Part shown: positions 20,331 through 32,800 of the stretch, in pieces | How positions within the stretch are numbered: position 1 is the stretch's first letter | Layout of the letters: every line of letters starts with the position of its first letter | Assembly: GCA_963920575.1 (NCBI GenBank) | Contig: OY986964.1 | Location: 37,354,468 to 37,418,467 of the forward strand | DNA length: 64,000 bases | DNA from: Narthecium ossifragum | Lineage: Eukaryota; Streptophyta; Magnoliopsida; Dioscoreales; Nartheciaceae | Direction of reading: 5' to 3' | Made by a program: the position numbers and the translations under genes | Notes under the pieces: generated by a model | Database searches by the model: none | Told to the model about the DNA's origin: nothing | The model's input: the letters and a program-made list of their open reading frames with translations, nothing else

Positions 20331-20539
20331 AAAGAAAAAAAGGGTAATTTCATCTTTTAAAAAACGGTTTGGGCTTAACGCCTTAAGAAATTTCTGATTG
20401 GGGTTATTAACAAAGTTGTAGTATGAAATGGTCTCTGGCCAAATACCCCTTTTTTATTACTAAAATGCTTTTTTAACATCCCATCATATATTCCCTTCTC
20501 AGTGATTATTCATATTCCTAATAACTGTTTGTATTCATG

Positions 20540-21345
20540 TCGAAAAGTTACTACTAAAAAAATTAGAAACTAACTACCAAAAAATGAAAATTAACTACCA
20601 AAATTGAAAAATAACTACAAATATTTTGGAGAATGTTTTGTAATATTTTAACCACAAAATGAAAAGTAACTATAAATATTTAAAAAGTGATATTACCCTA
20701 CCAAAATTGAAAAAGAAAATGGAAAGTAACAACAAAAATTGAAAAGTAACTAGAAATTTTTTACACAATATTTTTTTAATATTTTTAACTACAAAGTGAA
20801 ACGTAACAATAAATATTTAAAAAGTGATATTCCCCCACAAAAATTGAAAAAAAAATGAAAAGTACTACAAAATTGAAAAGTAACTACAAATAAATATTTT
20901 TCACAATATTTTTCAATATTTTAATATTTTAACTACAAAATGAAAAGTAACTACCATATTTTTCTAAATTGTAAAGTAACTACCATATTTTTACAATATT
21001 AAAAAGTAACTACCAATATTTTTTTAACTGATTTTTGCACAAATTAGTAGTCACTTTCCATTGTGTATCAAAATTTAAAAATAACTACCATATTGTTTTA
21101 ACATTTTTACAAAAATTGATAGTTACTTTCCGATTTCCATTGTGTATCAATTGTTTTTTTTTTGTAGTTAACTTTTGAAATTTGGTAACAAATTACGAGT
21201 TACCTTCTATGTCAATTGTTGTTGATAGTTACTTTTCGAACAAAGTTACTAATAGCATACACAAAAAGAAAAAGAAAAGTAACCATAAAATTGGAAAGTT
21301 ACTAAAAAAAATAAAAAGTAACCACAAAAAGTAATTGAAAAAAAA
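20540..21345. repeat. AT-rich degenerate array of GAAAAGTAACTAC units
   Basis: Dozens of copies of AAAAGTAACTACAAATATTT-type sequence in the left part, and the inverted sense (TAGTTACTTTC) in the right part near 21040-21240. This gives an imperfect inverted structure. No coding content. Confidence 0.75.
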
Positions 21346-21790
21346 TATTGAAGCCGGCGTCTGGACGGGGAGCTTTGGAGGCGACTTCGGGATCTGGGGG
21401 CAGGGCAGGGCGGCGGCGAGGTGCCGGACGCGCGGGGGGGACGGCGACAAGATCGGGACGAGAGAGTGACCGGGGTGGGATTTGGACCGGCGTCTGGACG
21501 GGGAGCTTTGGAGCTTTGGACCGATGACGGGGGTGGGATGGTGGATGCGGATCTGGAGCTTTGGACCGGCGATGAGCTTTGGAGCCGGGATCCGGGTTGG
21601 AGCGGGGTGTGGGGACAGGGATGGCGAACGACGATGACCTCGGGATCTGGTGGGGGGGCCGGACACGTGACGGGTGGTGTGGGGGGGTTAGGGGGAGTTA
21701 GTATGCTGTATATAAATAGAAGATAGGGGATAGTTTTATCTTTATTCCCCTATAGTGGTACTAAAAGACTGAATAACTTCTACACATGAT
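21346..21790. other. GC-rich block near the right end of the insertion
   Basis: GGCGTCTGGACGGGGAGCTT occurs at 21356 and 21490, and GGAGCTTTGGACCG is repeated. Frames here are Gly/Arg-rich and unrecognised. Probably non-coding repeat. Confidence 0.45.
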
Positions 21791-21847
21791 CAAATGACAA
21801 GTTGGTTTATACTAAGAGACCATTTGAAAAATCACCTTTTAATTAGC

Positions 21848-23880
21848 TGGCATTATATACAAAGTGAGGTCAATATTTCCTTTCAACTCATGATTCCTTT
21901 CTGGTGTGATACTGTGATCGATCCTCCTCTTGCGTACTTGCTGCAGGTACGTATGGAATTAAAGTGGACCTTTCATTAATATGTATTAAAATGTGCTACT
22001 TAACTTAACATTCATTCATTAAAGCAACCGCCAGCGATGTACACATCATGATCATGTATGTGCAGCAGCAGCGTTGAGATCACGAGGATTAAATGCAGGA
22101 AGGAAGGAAGCTTGAACTTTTGACCATGAGAGAGATGAGGTTGATACTTATATATAGCTAGGAGGATTAGATTCAAGCTCTGTAGGCCACGCAAACTTGA
22201 TGCCGGAAATTAACAGTACGTCGCCAAACGGTATAACCTTCTTCTCCGATTAGGAATCAACTAAGAATTAATCGACCCGACAGATAGATAATTAGAACAA
22301 GGAGGAATTGCGGCGACAAGGAGGAGATCTGGGTCGACGGAGAAGAAACGTGACAACAGCCATGGGGGAGATGGGGCAACGCGAGAGAGGAATTGTCGGC
22401 CACGACGGAGAGGAGATGGGGGAGATGATGGGGCGGCAACGAGGAGGAGATATGGGGTGGTGGAGGAGTTGCGGCGAGATACGGGGCGTCGACGGGAAAG
22501 AAACGCGGCAACGATGACGGAGAAGAAACGCGACAACGATGACATGGGAGATGGGGCAACGCGTATGAGAGGAATTGCCGGCAGACGGGGAGGAGATGGG
22601 GGAGTTGGGGCAACGTGAGAGAGAGGGAGGAGATATCTAGGGATTCTTTTAGCCGGCTCTGCCTCTATCGTGGCTTAAAATGGGTTTTTATAAGCTACCA
22701 ATGATGTGGCTTGATGTGCACATTAGATGAAATTGGACTCATTCTGATCACATGGAGTATGGTAAAACATAAATAGTAAGATAGATAATAGGATCTAAAC
22801 AAAACCCAACTCAATTCGTCAAAAAAAAAAACAAAAAAAAACAAAACCCAACTCCGTTGCTCTAAATATGGAGCAAAAAGTGTCAGCGTCGGAGATGCTC
22901 TCATCCAGTCATTCTCGCACATGAATCTGATCACAACAGTCGTCCTTAGTCGATCGTACGTTGCTTACAAAGCGACACCCAATCTCGCACATGAATCTGA
23001 TCACAACAGTCGTCCATGGTCCATCGTACGATTGCTTACAAAGCGACACCCAATCGCTATCCTGACACCCAATTGCTATCATGACACCCAGGCCCCAGCC
23101 CTCAATCACATTGCTATTATGACACCCAGGCCCCAGCCCTCAGACACACATGACACCGAGGTAATTTTTTCGTTTCCATACCAACCCCGTTTGGTACGGG
23201 TCAAGGAAAAATGAGGTTAATGAAAATAGTATTAGAAAAAGTGAGGTTAAGAAATAGGGATAAGAAAAAGTAAAGAGAAATGGGATAGGTGGAATAGTGG
23301 TAATCTCGTAATCATGACTTTGATGTTTGGATAAAAAGTGGGGTTAAGAGGGGGATAAAATGAGGTTATCCCGATCTTATTTTTTTTACGGCCTCCTACC
23401 CCTCAGCCTATAAAATGACCAAGTTTTTCTTCCTTTTCATCATCCGATCATGCATGCATACCATGCCACATGACGTGACATGGTACAAATAATAAAATAA
23501 TAGATCTGCTGATGTTAGAGCCAAGGATCGCATTAAATGCTTGACACGTGGCAAAAAATTATTGGGGACGACATACGGCGATGTTAGCCCGTGAGAAGAC
23601 ATGTCATCCTTAACTATGGGCATAAATTCACGCACGTAGTTAAAAACACACGTATAAAAGTCTAGCATTATATGCATATATCATTTTTCACGCGTGATTA
23701 TCACTATACGTGTGTAGAAATTATGCTAACGTCGTATGAAAATAATACTCGTAGTTAATTAACAAACGCATATAAAAGATCAAAATACGTGTGATTATCA
23801 CTATACGTGCAATAGCCTGCGTAATGAAAAAAGCACCAAAATACATTATTTTTATAAGTGTTGATCTGAAAAAAAGCACC
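21848..23880. other. UGT copy 2 flank, then replaced sequence
   Basis: 21848-22288 continues the flank homologous to about 4556-4955. From about 22289 it is replaced by unrelated sequence: a GGAGGAGATGGGG-rich degenerate repeat (22300-22640), a tandem repeat (22913-23058), and a low-complexity stretch with TATACGTG/CACGCGTG motifs (23440-23830). No gene is recognised. Homology to the first unit returns at about 23881. Confidence 0.65.
22913..23145. repeat. Tandem repeat, about 70 bp x 2, plus short GACACCCA repeats
   Basis: CTCGCACATGAATCTGATCA occurs at about 22914 and 22985, each followed by CAACAGTCGTCC and GCTTACAAAGCGACACCCAA. A second short repeat, GACACCCAGGCCCCAGCCCT, occurs twice between 23091 and 23141. 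Confidence 0.8.
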
Positions 23881-24280
23881 AAGTATGTCGAAATCTATGA
23901 CCAACTTGATGAACCTTGAGTCTTGATCTGAGTTGATTATATATATATATATATATGATCAGCGTATATATTGTCATTGTGTTTAGGAGTCAGATCCTTG
24001 ACTTGACTTGGACTTGGGAAGAGACTTTTTCTTAATAAGTGTTGATCTGAACTAGATCTCTTGCTAGCTGGCCACCATAATAAACTTGGCTACTCAATCC
24101 GCTAGGTAGAGGATCATACACACAAGAAACTATTATATTGAACATGCTTCTCAGCTGATGAGAAATATATACCCCTCAAAAATATTTTAATTCCATAAAT
24201 ACCCTCTATATCTTAATTATAATATGCATGAAATTAATGATAGGTATATTTAAATCATATGTACTATCAACATTATCAAT
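23881..24280. other. Flank of the third, degenerate UGT unit
   Basis: 23890-24010 matches the first unit (5565-5640 joined to 11147-11200), and 24040-24250 matches 14557-15130 upstream of UGT copy 2, without the Helitron. This places the remnant at 25848 as a third member of the duplication array. Confidence 0.65.
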
Positions 24281-24619
24281 CTTATAAGACACGTGGCATC
24301 TGATCAAAGAGTTGAGGTTATCTTTTTGTATTTATAATTTTGATAATCTAACGGTTGAGGGGGTGGGGGGAGTTAGTGGGAAGAGGTACGTTATATAGTA
24401 CTACTAGTTGTGGCAGAGTAACCCCCAACCCCACCTCAATAATATTCAATAACTCCCTCCCATTAAACCCCATCAACCTAGGATTATCATGCCACATACG
24501 CTCCACCTATGACATTCTTCCGCCACGTAGGACAACGAAAGTTTCACTTATAACCATAGCCTTATATAAGGATGATATATCATCCCTTACTTCACCACCT
24601 ACTCCGTTTCAAATTTTAG

Positions 24620-25555
24620 CAAGTCTAAACTTAAATGGGTAAACAGGTTGACCCGTCTAACCTGCGGGTCAACCCGACCCAATCCATTTATTTACGGGTC
24701 ATAAACGGGTCGACCTGTTTACCCGTTTAAGTTTAGGCTTACTAACCTCATATCTCCTCCGTCCCTTTTTTTCCCCATCTCTTCTCCCCCGATCGCCTCT
24801 CCTCTACTTCTCCCCCCGATCGCCTAGCCACTCTTCTTCTCCGCCGATCTCTTCTCCCCCCGGCTTCACCGCGAATGGCGACCCACCTCTCGAGGGTGAC
24901 TCTCGAGGCCGATCTCTTCTCCCCTTGCTTCCTCGAGGCCGATCTCTTCTCCCTCGGCTTCACCGTGAACGGTGAATCACCTCTCGACGGCGACCGTTGC
25001 GGCCTCACCCCACTCCAACCTCATCCCAACCCATCCATGGTTGGGATCCTCAACGCCATCCCCTCTCCTCCTCCGCGCCTCCTCGGCTAAAACCCTAACC
25101 CGCGCTCCCCACTGATCTCCTCCTCTCCCAGCTACGTCTTGGTGTCGACGGTGAAGGCGAGGGTAATCGGCGGTGAAAAAAGGTTGGCGACGGTAAAGAG
25201 GAAGGAGAAGAAGATAGGCGACGAAGAAGGAGGTCCATGGAGAAGAAGATAGGCGGCAAAAATAGGATCTCCTCCCCTCCCAGCTACTTCTTGTTTGGTT
25301 TTATTATTATTATTTTTTTTTGGCTCTCCTTCATTCACGCCATGAGAGCATGAGAAGGAGGAATCGAGGATGGAGGCTCTGGGCCTCTGGCTGGTCGATG
25401 GTGAAGAGGTCGGAGAACATGGACCCGACCCGACCCGTTTAATAAACGGGTCATAAACGGGCCGATCCGTTTATGATCCGAACCCGATTATACCAAATCC
25501 AAACCCGTTTATCTCGGGTCGGGTTCACGGGTCAGGACCCGGATTGCCACCCCTA
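24620..25555. mobile_element. hAT-type element remnant rich in ACCCGTTT / AAACGGGT
   Basis: The right end, GGATTGCCACCCCTA, is the same terminus as the complete element at 50852-51427. The left end lacks the expected TAGGGGTGGCAAT and starts within AACGGGTCGACC-rich sequence, so it is truncated or rearranged. The middle (24750-25330) is a CTCTTCTCCCCC-rich block with no recognised gene. Confidence 0.5.
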
Positions 25556-25847
25556 CGGGAGATATGAACAAAATTAACAGAAAAGAAAGATGTTGTAAGT
25601 CTCCAAATCGAAAGAAGAGGAGCCGCAAGATCTCTGAGCCATTCAAATCTCGCATGCCATTAATGAATCTGACACCTAAAAGAGAATCAAATTCAACTAT
25701 AACTCTCCGAACATTTCTTAATTTGGATCGCATGTGTCAGCCCAGCTTCTATGACCCAAAGCTCTCCCTCGACCACTAAGGATACATGTCGGGATCCTTG
25801 AGACATCCATATCATCGCTGAATTGGAGAAGAGGGCAGCTCCACTGA

Positions 25848-26010
25848 GGATTCCAAGGAAGTTGGTTCGGTGCTCTACGTTTGCTTCGGCAGCTGCGCTA
25901 GCATCAGGAACGCGCAGCTGCACGAGATAGCCAAGGGGACGATGGTGGAGTGGATGCCGGAGGGGTTCGAGGAGAGGATGGAAGAACAAGGTATGGTGAT
26001 CAAAGGTGAG
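25848..26010 (+). pseudogene. UGT remnant (copy 3)
   Basis: Reads DSKEVGSVLYVCFGSCASIR, NAQLHEIAKG, then jumps to TMVEWMPEGFEERMEEQGMV. Compared with copy 1 it lacks an internal in-frame 60 bases (IEAAGRPFLWVV... region), everything from just after the GMVIKG codons through the PSPG box to the C-terminal tail, and the entire N-terminal half. The 3' flank (GAGTAGTACGTAGTGTTGAA onward) still resembles the other copies. It is non-functional. Confidence 0.9.
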
Positions 26011-26273
26011 GAAGAAAAAATAATCATCTTAAATAGTCTCGTCGTCTTCTAGGATCGATGTGTGTCGATACGATCATTGAGTAGTACGTAGTGTTGAATG
26101 AATAATTAAGGATCCTCTCTCGAGCATAGGATAACGTGCGTTACGTCATGTTTGTTTGTGTCTAGGGTTTTCGCTTTCGTTTCGCTTCGTGTTGTCTAAG
26201 CTAATAATGACTGGATGGTAGATGCAACATTAGTACTAGCTACTTGATTAATTTGGTAGCCGGCTACATCCAG

Positions 26274-26721
26274 AACCGGCAACCAACACTTGCCGCGCTA
26301 GCTAGTGGGCAACTACATCCGCTCTTGTATTTAACTCTGTGGATAGGAACAATTAATGGATAATTTCCAAGTGGACCTTTGAAATTACCAACGGCTGAGG
26401 AAACTGGTCATAAAAACTGATCGATCTTCAAAACCCTAGCGATATGCCTTCCTAATTCCTATTGCACCGACATGCACGCCCTCTTTATTATATATTCTCG
26501 TCATAAAAATTATAACTGAAGTCAATAGACCTATTTAAGACTTCCATTTTGTTATGAACCATTCAGATCAGTCTCCTAGCTAATATATAGTAGAGGAAGG
26601 AGATTTTGCCAACTATTTTAAACATTAATTAGTTGGACTAAATTAAGTTGCATGAAATAGAACCAAGTAAAAGTCGTTTCATGGAGTGTCCTCAAACCAG
26701 CTGCAGGAGCGTTACACTCTT
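26274..26721. other. FLA downstream flank with the empty Pack-MULE site
   Basis: 26340-26720 matches 11620-11777 joined to 13570-13764 and then 13929-13942, without the Pack-MULE and the LINE tail. TAAAAATTA at 26504-26512 corresponds to the 9-bp TSD TAAAAACTA. Probably contains the 3' UTR of the fasciclin-like gene. Confidence 0.85.
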
Positions 26722-27501
26722 CTAAATAGGAAGCAAAGTCAGCATCGACAATACTATGCATGAACAAACGGCCTCTAAAAGTCTTCTTCCACTTTTGGTA
26801 CAAGAACTAGAATTCTTGGACTCAGCTGGCCCTGGACTGGCAGAAGGATACATGACGGGTGGAGTAGCCGAAGATGGCGGAGATGTATAGGATGTGCCTG
26901 GAGAAGATTGCGGCGGAGATGGCGATGGTGGTGGCAGTGCGCCAGTAGGTGGTGGGCTTATGACTGGATGCGAGCAGTTTGGCGAAGTAGTAGTACACGT
27001 CTTGTTTGCGGCCTCCAAAACGCCATTGATTCCATGACACCTAAACAAAGATCCAGAAGTGCAGATGTTGGGGCTCATGAGTTGCGCGTTGTTGAAGTAA
27101 AAGCTCTTCCTTCCATCGTTGGTGATGTTGAGCATGTAGTTTGGGAGGTAAGAAGGAAGCATTGTTCCGGTCGGGAAATGCTTGAGGTCGTCGAAGAGTA
27201 GTGGAGAAGGGATGGAGTGCCTCGACAAGAACTCCAAGACCTGGTCTTCCTGTATCATGGCTTTCGACAGCATACGATCATTAGGCATGAGGAAGGTGGT
27301 GTTGCTTGGTAGCCTGTCTTCCACCAAGTTGATAAGGGTGACAAAGGTGAAGTAGTTTGCTCGGCGCATCTCTTGCGCCATGAACAGGATCTCTTGCTGT
27401 TTTAGCTGGGGATCCCCGGCGGCTGCCGCATGCGCCCATACAGTGAGGGCGAGAAGGAGAACCGAGATCACGTAGCAGTGCATTGTGGATTTCATGTGCA
27501 T
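26722..27501 (-). CDS. Fasciclin-like arabinogalactan protein
   Basis: 259 residues in one exon. A signal peptide comes first (VISVLLLALTVWAHAAAA). One FAS1 domain spans about 35-170, with the H1-like NTTFLMPNDRML and the H2-like CHGINGVLEA. A Pro/Ser/Thr-rich region (about 180-230, PPPSPSPPQSSPG) should carry arabinogalactan O-glycans. The hydrophobic tail (VCSCIVLSMLTLLPI) looks like a GPI-anchor signal. N-glycosylation sequons include NTT, NIT, NKT and NCS. Proteins of this type (single FAS1, FLA20-like) act at the plasma membrane and cell wall in adhesion and wall properties. The minus-strand ATG at 27501 is preferred over the one six bases downstream only by length. It belongs to the same duplicated segment as the UGT genes, but its copy in the first unit has been lost. 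Confidence 0.9.
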   Translation of the reverse strand: MHMKSTMHCYVISVLLLALTVWAHAAAAGDPQLKQQEILFMAQEMRRANYFTFVTLINLVEDRLPSNTTFLMPNDRMLSKAMIQEDQVLEFLSRHSIPSPLLFDDLKHFPTGTMLPSYLPNYMLNITNDGRKSFYFNNAQLMSPNICTSGSLFRCHGINGVLEAANKTCTTTSPNCSHPVISPPPTGALPPPSPSPPQSSPGTSYTSPPSSATPPVMYPSASPGPAESKNSSSCTKSGRRLLEAVCSCIVLSMLTLLPI

Positions 27502-27851
27502 GGCTCGATAGGGTTGGATGTTCTTTAGAAGCTGAACAGAAGTTACGGGGTTTCGATGTTAGGGTGATATAGCATCCATCTTCGGCATGCTTTTGGGCTG
27601 CTTTAACTGCCGAGTTCATGCTTCTAGCATGGCGAAGCTTTTCATGAATTCCTGTGATGTATAGGTGAGCTTGTAGTTACTTATGTTCTTTAGGTAGCAG
27701 GTAGCTATTGAATTCCATACATATTTCCATCTCATTTTATTGCGATAAGTTCAGTGAGGGACAATTTCCCTTCTAGATATGATATATGATGTAGACCAAT
27801 TGCAAAAACACTTACATACGTTCCTTTAGTGGTATCACACCGGGACTATTC
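27502..27851. other. FLA upstream region
   Basis: Promoter side of the fasciclin-like gene. I see no strong TATA motif that I would place with confidence, and no other gene. Confidence 0.4.
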
Positions 27852-28971
27852 CTTTTTTTTTTCTCGAGAAATTGAGCCGCCAGGCTATTAATTACAACAC
27901 AACACTCAACCCAACTTCACCAACAAGGTGAACTGGTGATTACACCCAACCCTCCCATACAGCGAGCCATCCTATCTGCTTCTCTGGGAATATAAACCAG
28001 CTGAAACCAGGAGTCCTACCAATTTGTCACATGAAACATTCGGTGGCGTGCGGCCATTGAACATATATCTTTACAGCAAATAACAAATCACTTTCCGCTC
28101 TAATCCTGAGGCCCCCCACCTTTCTCTGCCTTCAACCAAAGACCAGTGTATCCCAGAGTTCAGCATGCAAAACTGACAATGCATTCACCCTCCATATATC
28201 CTTTACTCCGTTCCACACTTCAACGTCATCACAGCAGATCACTGCCACTCCAGCAGTCCCAGATGATTCCACAACCGAAACATCTACCTGCAACCTCATC
28301 CCTTCCCAACATCCTGCCAGCAGTCTTCGCTACCTCTTTTCTACTCGGCAAAAAATCCAAAATTCGCAAGAAGAAGCTGATGACACTCGTCCTTGTTCCA
28401 CATCCATGTTGGCTTAGAATCTTCATGGGTAACCACCGAAATAGACGTTATTGCCTCCAGAAGACCCGGGTGAAACAAAGAATGAATAAGCTCATTATCC
28501 AAAAATCCTGCAGCAGAAATAAGATTACTAACCTCCATTTTCTCCACATCCTCTTCTAACTGATATAAGTGTAGGTGATCTCCACAAGGGGCCTTCAAGA
28601 ACCCACCAATCATATAGAACGCTAGCTCTGCTACTCCTTGAAACTGGCCATCTTAACCCAACTCTCAGCATCACAGCTACTGCACACAAGGTTCTCCATA
28701 ACAAGGTTCTCCATAAAGCTGAACATTTTGCTAGAGGTTTTGCTCGAGGGAGGAAAGAACCCAAGCCGTACTTTGCCCACACCACATCGGTCCATATCAT
28801 TTGCTTCTCATCCAACAAGGCAGCAGCTTGCTTCATAAGCAATACTCGCTGCCATCTGGTCACGCCAGGATGATGCCAACTAGATGTATTGTGCTCACGA
28901 ACAAGAAGCCATCTCACAGTAAAGCTGTCATGAACTCTGAGACCAAGAACTGTTGTGAGATGAAGTAGCAT
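27852..28971 (-). mobile_element. 5'-truncated L1-type LINE, ORF2 C-terminal part
   Basis: The plus strand begins with ten T followed by TCTCGAGAAATTGAGCCGCC, the complement of a typical plant LINE 3' end with A tail. The minus strand then encodes broken pieces of the ORF2 C-terminal region: MKQAAALLDEKQMIW, KYGLGSFLP, SALWRTLLWRTLC, VGLRWPVS, WVLEGPLWRSPTLISV, and FHPGLLEAITSISVV. Frames are interrupted and the reverse-transcriptase core is absent, so it is dead. It lies between the FLA promoter and the 3' end of the AAE19-like gene. Confidence 0.72.
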
Positions 28972-29844
28972 GCAAAAGCAACCAGCATCGAGACCTGTTT
29001 CAATGACACCGTTTTCTCCATACTATCATCGTACCAACGGATGAGGTCTAAACATATCTCATCCAACGGTAGAGATCGTAAGCATCAGAATCCCAGTCAG
29101 CATTTTATTAATGATATGAACCGTTGGATGAGATCTGATAGTACGATGACCCAAACATGACTCACATGGATTAACCCAAAAACCATTGGTAATTCTCCCT
29201 GTAATTCTCCCACATTGTCTCTGACTGTGTCACAGATAAATTCACAGATCACCAGAGGTTCAACTTCAAACTTTCCAAACTGTGTCATCAAGTATCTAAT
29301 TCACAAATGGAAGCCAAATTCTCCGAGCCCAACAACTTCCAAGTCTTCAAGCTTATATCCCATACCTGATAATTCCACATGGTGAAGAAGAGACTATGGC
29401 TCGAACTGCTAAACTGAATCGACAAAGACAATGTGGTGCTTCAACAGCAGGGTAGATGTAATTGGTAAGTCAAATGTAGGTCCTGAGGGAGGACCACTCA
29501 CATTCACAAACAAAAAAACCTACAGAGGTATGACTTACCTTTTAAAAAGTTGAAATGTCGAAGCATAAAAATCATTGAGGGTCCTACTGAAAGAAAAACC
29601 AGGCTGGTCCTCCGCATATGCGCTCTTGTAATGACATGGCTCTGCATCTGAAGATCCCTTTGGAGAATGCTTGCGCTATCGTGCTTGATATATGGTTACG
29701 CAGGTCCTGCTTTGCAATCACTATATTCTAGTATTCCCAAAAGTAGTCACCAAAAAGGAGAACTAGTTAATGCCATTAAATCGTCATTACAAGTAAAAGC
29801 AATCATTATTACTTACATTTTCCATGTAACCTTCCAACACAATA
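28972..29844. other. Downstream region of the AAE19-like gene, with an inverted repeat
   Basis: Around 29023-29070 (ATCATCGTACCAACGGATGA, CTCATCCAACGG) and 29115-29150 (CCGTTGGATGAGATCTGA, AGTACGATGA) are imperfect inverted copies, a probable MITE. The remainder, to about 29400-29844, is likely to include the 3' UTR of the gene to its right. No exon was recognised. Confidence 0.5.
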
Positions 29845-32800
29845 TTATCGCAGAGCAACACTGAGGCAGCGCACATAATCATCCCTGCATCCCACAAATA
29901 TACGGCCACCAATCATCACAGGAGAAGAAAATATGTCTCCTGGCAGGTCCATCGTTGCAAATTCCTGAATCATTTCCAGGCGTCCTGTAGAGTAAATCTT
30001 GTCTTGCTTGGCATTAGCACGGATCCGAAGTACATAGATTCTCCCCGCACTACTGCAGATACAAACCAACCTGAAAACAAACATATAATAATCTAAATTC
30101 ATCCTTAAGAATAACATACCAAGTGCATAATGTGTAGTCTATCATTTGTCTTCCACCTGTCACATGGATCTGAGGTTTCAGATATCAAACAAGCCTGCTC
30201 ATCAATGTAAGCAGATGCAGTTATTGGGTCGCCAGTTGCATACTCCCAAAGCAGAGCACCGTCAACCTGCAAGGAGTATGAGATATATCAAAGATGGTGG
30301 GCTGCTGATTATACTGCATATGTTAACTTCGAGTGGAACCAAAATATTACACCAGAAGTAAATCCTGTTAATCCTCCTAGATTCTGGTTAGGTATAGAGA
30401 GCTGCTCTCTGAACAAACTTTAACTTGCTTCTTCTACTGATCTAGGTAGCTTCTGTGTCCAGCTCCCAATTATTATGTGGCCAATCGCGGCCAATAAAAG
30501 CAACAGACATGGCCAGAATCACAATCTTAAACTAAGGTTTCATTAGCCAACACCACGATGCATAACCTAGCAAACTTCAAGCTATGCACATAGTGGTTTG
30601 AGATTGAGAAATTAAAATATAAGAAACAGCATATATGAATTGCTTTTGAAGAATATGAAATTGTTATGTTCTAAAGCTTAATGAATAATGCTGTTACAGC
30701 CTTCTTGAAGAAATTCATTTGATTGATGTGCAGGGGAAAATATATTATAAATTCTGTATGGGTTCCACTACTTTGGAACATTCTTATACTTGAAAATGCG
30801 AGAGCTTACCATATTAAAGGAGTATGCAGAGCCATTTCTGCAACATATTAACACCTGAGTTGAAATAACAAGCAATCAGTCTGATGATACAGCAGCCATG
30901 AACCGATTTGAGCCTAGAACATGAATTCGTGCACAACTTATAGCAGATGTACTTAAAATGCATGAATTCACCGCTACGAATTTAAAATCATTCTAAAGAT
31001 GAGTATTGATAACGGAACACCACTTATGATGGCATAAGGCACAGTTTGAAAATGACAGCTGAAAAGACAAGAACAATGAATAAAGAGTAAAAACTATAAG
31101 ACACTTTATAGATGTGGGAGATAACAACACTGCTCTATACGGATTGACAATGAGCTACGGATGGGAAGTAGGAAACTCTTCAAGAAAGTGTGAAACTTGA
31201 AATTAAAACGGCAGGAATAACTGTGGATTTACTGAAAGAGAAAAGAAGGTGATGAAACTCGAGTATCTTTGAGGTCAACCTGATATAGCAGAAACTGCTT
31301 GGAAAATGTTCCGAAGTACATTCTGAAAAATAAGAAATAAACCAAAAGCGATAAGAATATTGCAGAACGAATGTTTTAAATCATGTGTATCCTTCAGGGT
31401 GGTTTATCAGCAACAGGTCGAAAAATCAAAACACATCATTTATGAACATGCGTGCATCCACTTCATGCACATGCAGATTTTGAATTTAGGGGGTGTCAAA
31501 AGCCGCATTAAATGAGGGGTTTCATACTCCGAATAGGATGTCGTACAAAAAGAGATGCTCGGCCATTAAACGTCAGCAACTCCTACCTGGGAAGGAAGGG
31601 CAGAAGATGTGCAGGTTCCAGCAAATATGGGGCCGTCAACAATTGCCTAATACAATGTCCAAGTATTAGCCAACGATAAACAACATAAGCCAATGTCATA
31701 AGACTGTCTGCACCAACAATCAGCTGTACTCTAATACGAACTGACAAGATCCCAGAAACACAACATATTATCAAGAACTCTGCTTCCTACGTCTCAATGG
31801 CTATTAAAATCACTGATCTATTTCCGTATACATGTTCCTGGCCAATTCAATTTTCCAGATAAGTATTAGGCGTAGATTGAAATTTCTTGTTTGCTTACAG
31901 ATTTTAATGACAATTGCTTGCTTTTTGTCATTGATTCTAATATAAGAACATTGATCATTACGGCATCGCTCTACTTTTGCCATATTGTCATTACTTTTCT
32001 TAAGTCATATAGTAAATGTCCACCTATCGTCCAACAAGTACTTTTGCCTTCCACCTTTCTTCAAAACCAGTTAGAAAAGTAAAAAGAATGTAGTCAATAA
32101 CCATCACCAAGGAAAAACCCTAGGAAATGTTACCAGAGTTTCAATGTTGATGTTCAACAGTGCACCTTGCCTTTTACTCTTCTTGCAAAGCACTTTAGAA
32201 TCAATAACCATTATCAAGTCAAGCCCTTGGAAATGTTAGCAGAGTTTAAATGTTTATGTTGAACAGTGCAACTTGCTTTTTATTCTTCTTGCAACTAGAA
32301 TAAAAAGGATACTGAGGAGCATTCACAAACATGAAGTTTAAATCTCCTATTGTGTGGATCATACTTGCATCTTCTGCAAATACAAAAAATCCTTCTCTGT
32401 ATTCAGAAGATTAGCTGAAGATTGGCTATTGTACTTATCCAACAATTACATTGTAGGACAAACATCCCAAACGATCTCCTCAGAAGCCCAACCATGCGGC
32501 ATAAGAAAATGTGTCCTGGGTCTACAGACTTCCTAGCACCTTTCCTGTCTATTGCGTCAATCGAATAAGCCTTCGGCGGTTCTACAATTTATAGAAGCTT
32601 AGTGCCAGTACAAGGATATAAGGTGGTGGCACAAGTCATAGATAAAGGGTGGAATCTGTATTTCCTCCTCATTTTGCTGTTTTGCAGCTCCTTTTTCCTT
32701 TTCTTGCCTTTATCTTTGTGATTTTCCGAACAACTGCTATATCTCTGTAAGATTAGTGCGATCAAGGGGTAGGCAACTCAAGGCCAATAAACATGCTGCA

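Larger units (their letters stand above)
17405..21837. mobile_element. 4.4-kb insertion carrying VTE3 exon 1
   Basis: The direct repeat TTTAATTAGC flanks the segment (17395-17404 and 21838-21847), while the paralogous UGT flank at about 4535-4555 has one continuous copy (GTTTAATTAGCCGGCATTAT). So this is an insertion with a 9- or 10-bp TSD. The termini AGGAAATCGCTGAATAGTCC and, inverted, AGGTGATTTTTCAAATGGTC are similar but not identical, suggesting a Mutator-like element with degenerate TIRs. The contents are VTE3 exon 1, a palindromic minisatellite, a GC-rich block, an AT-rich array and a second GC-rich block. No transposase was recognised. Confidence 0.75.
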
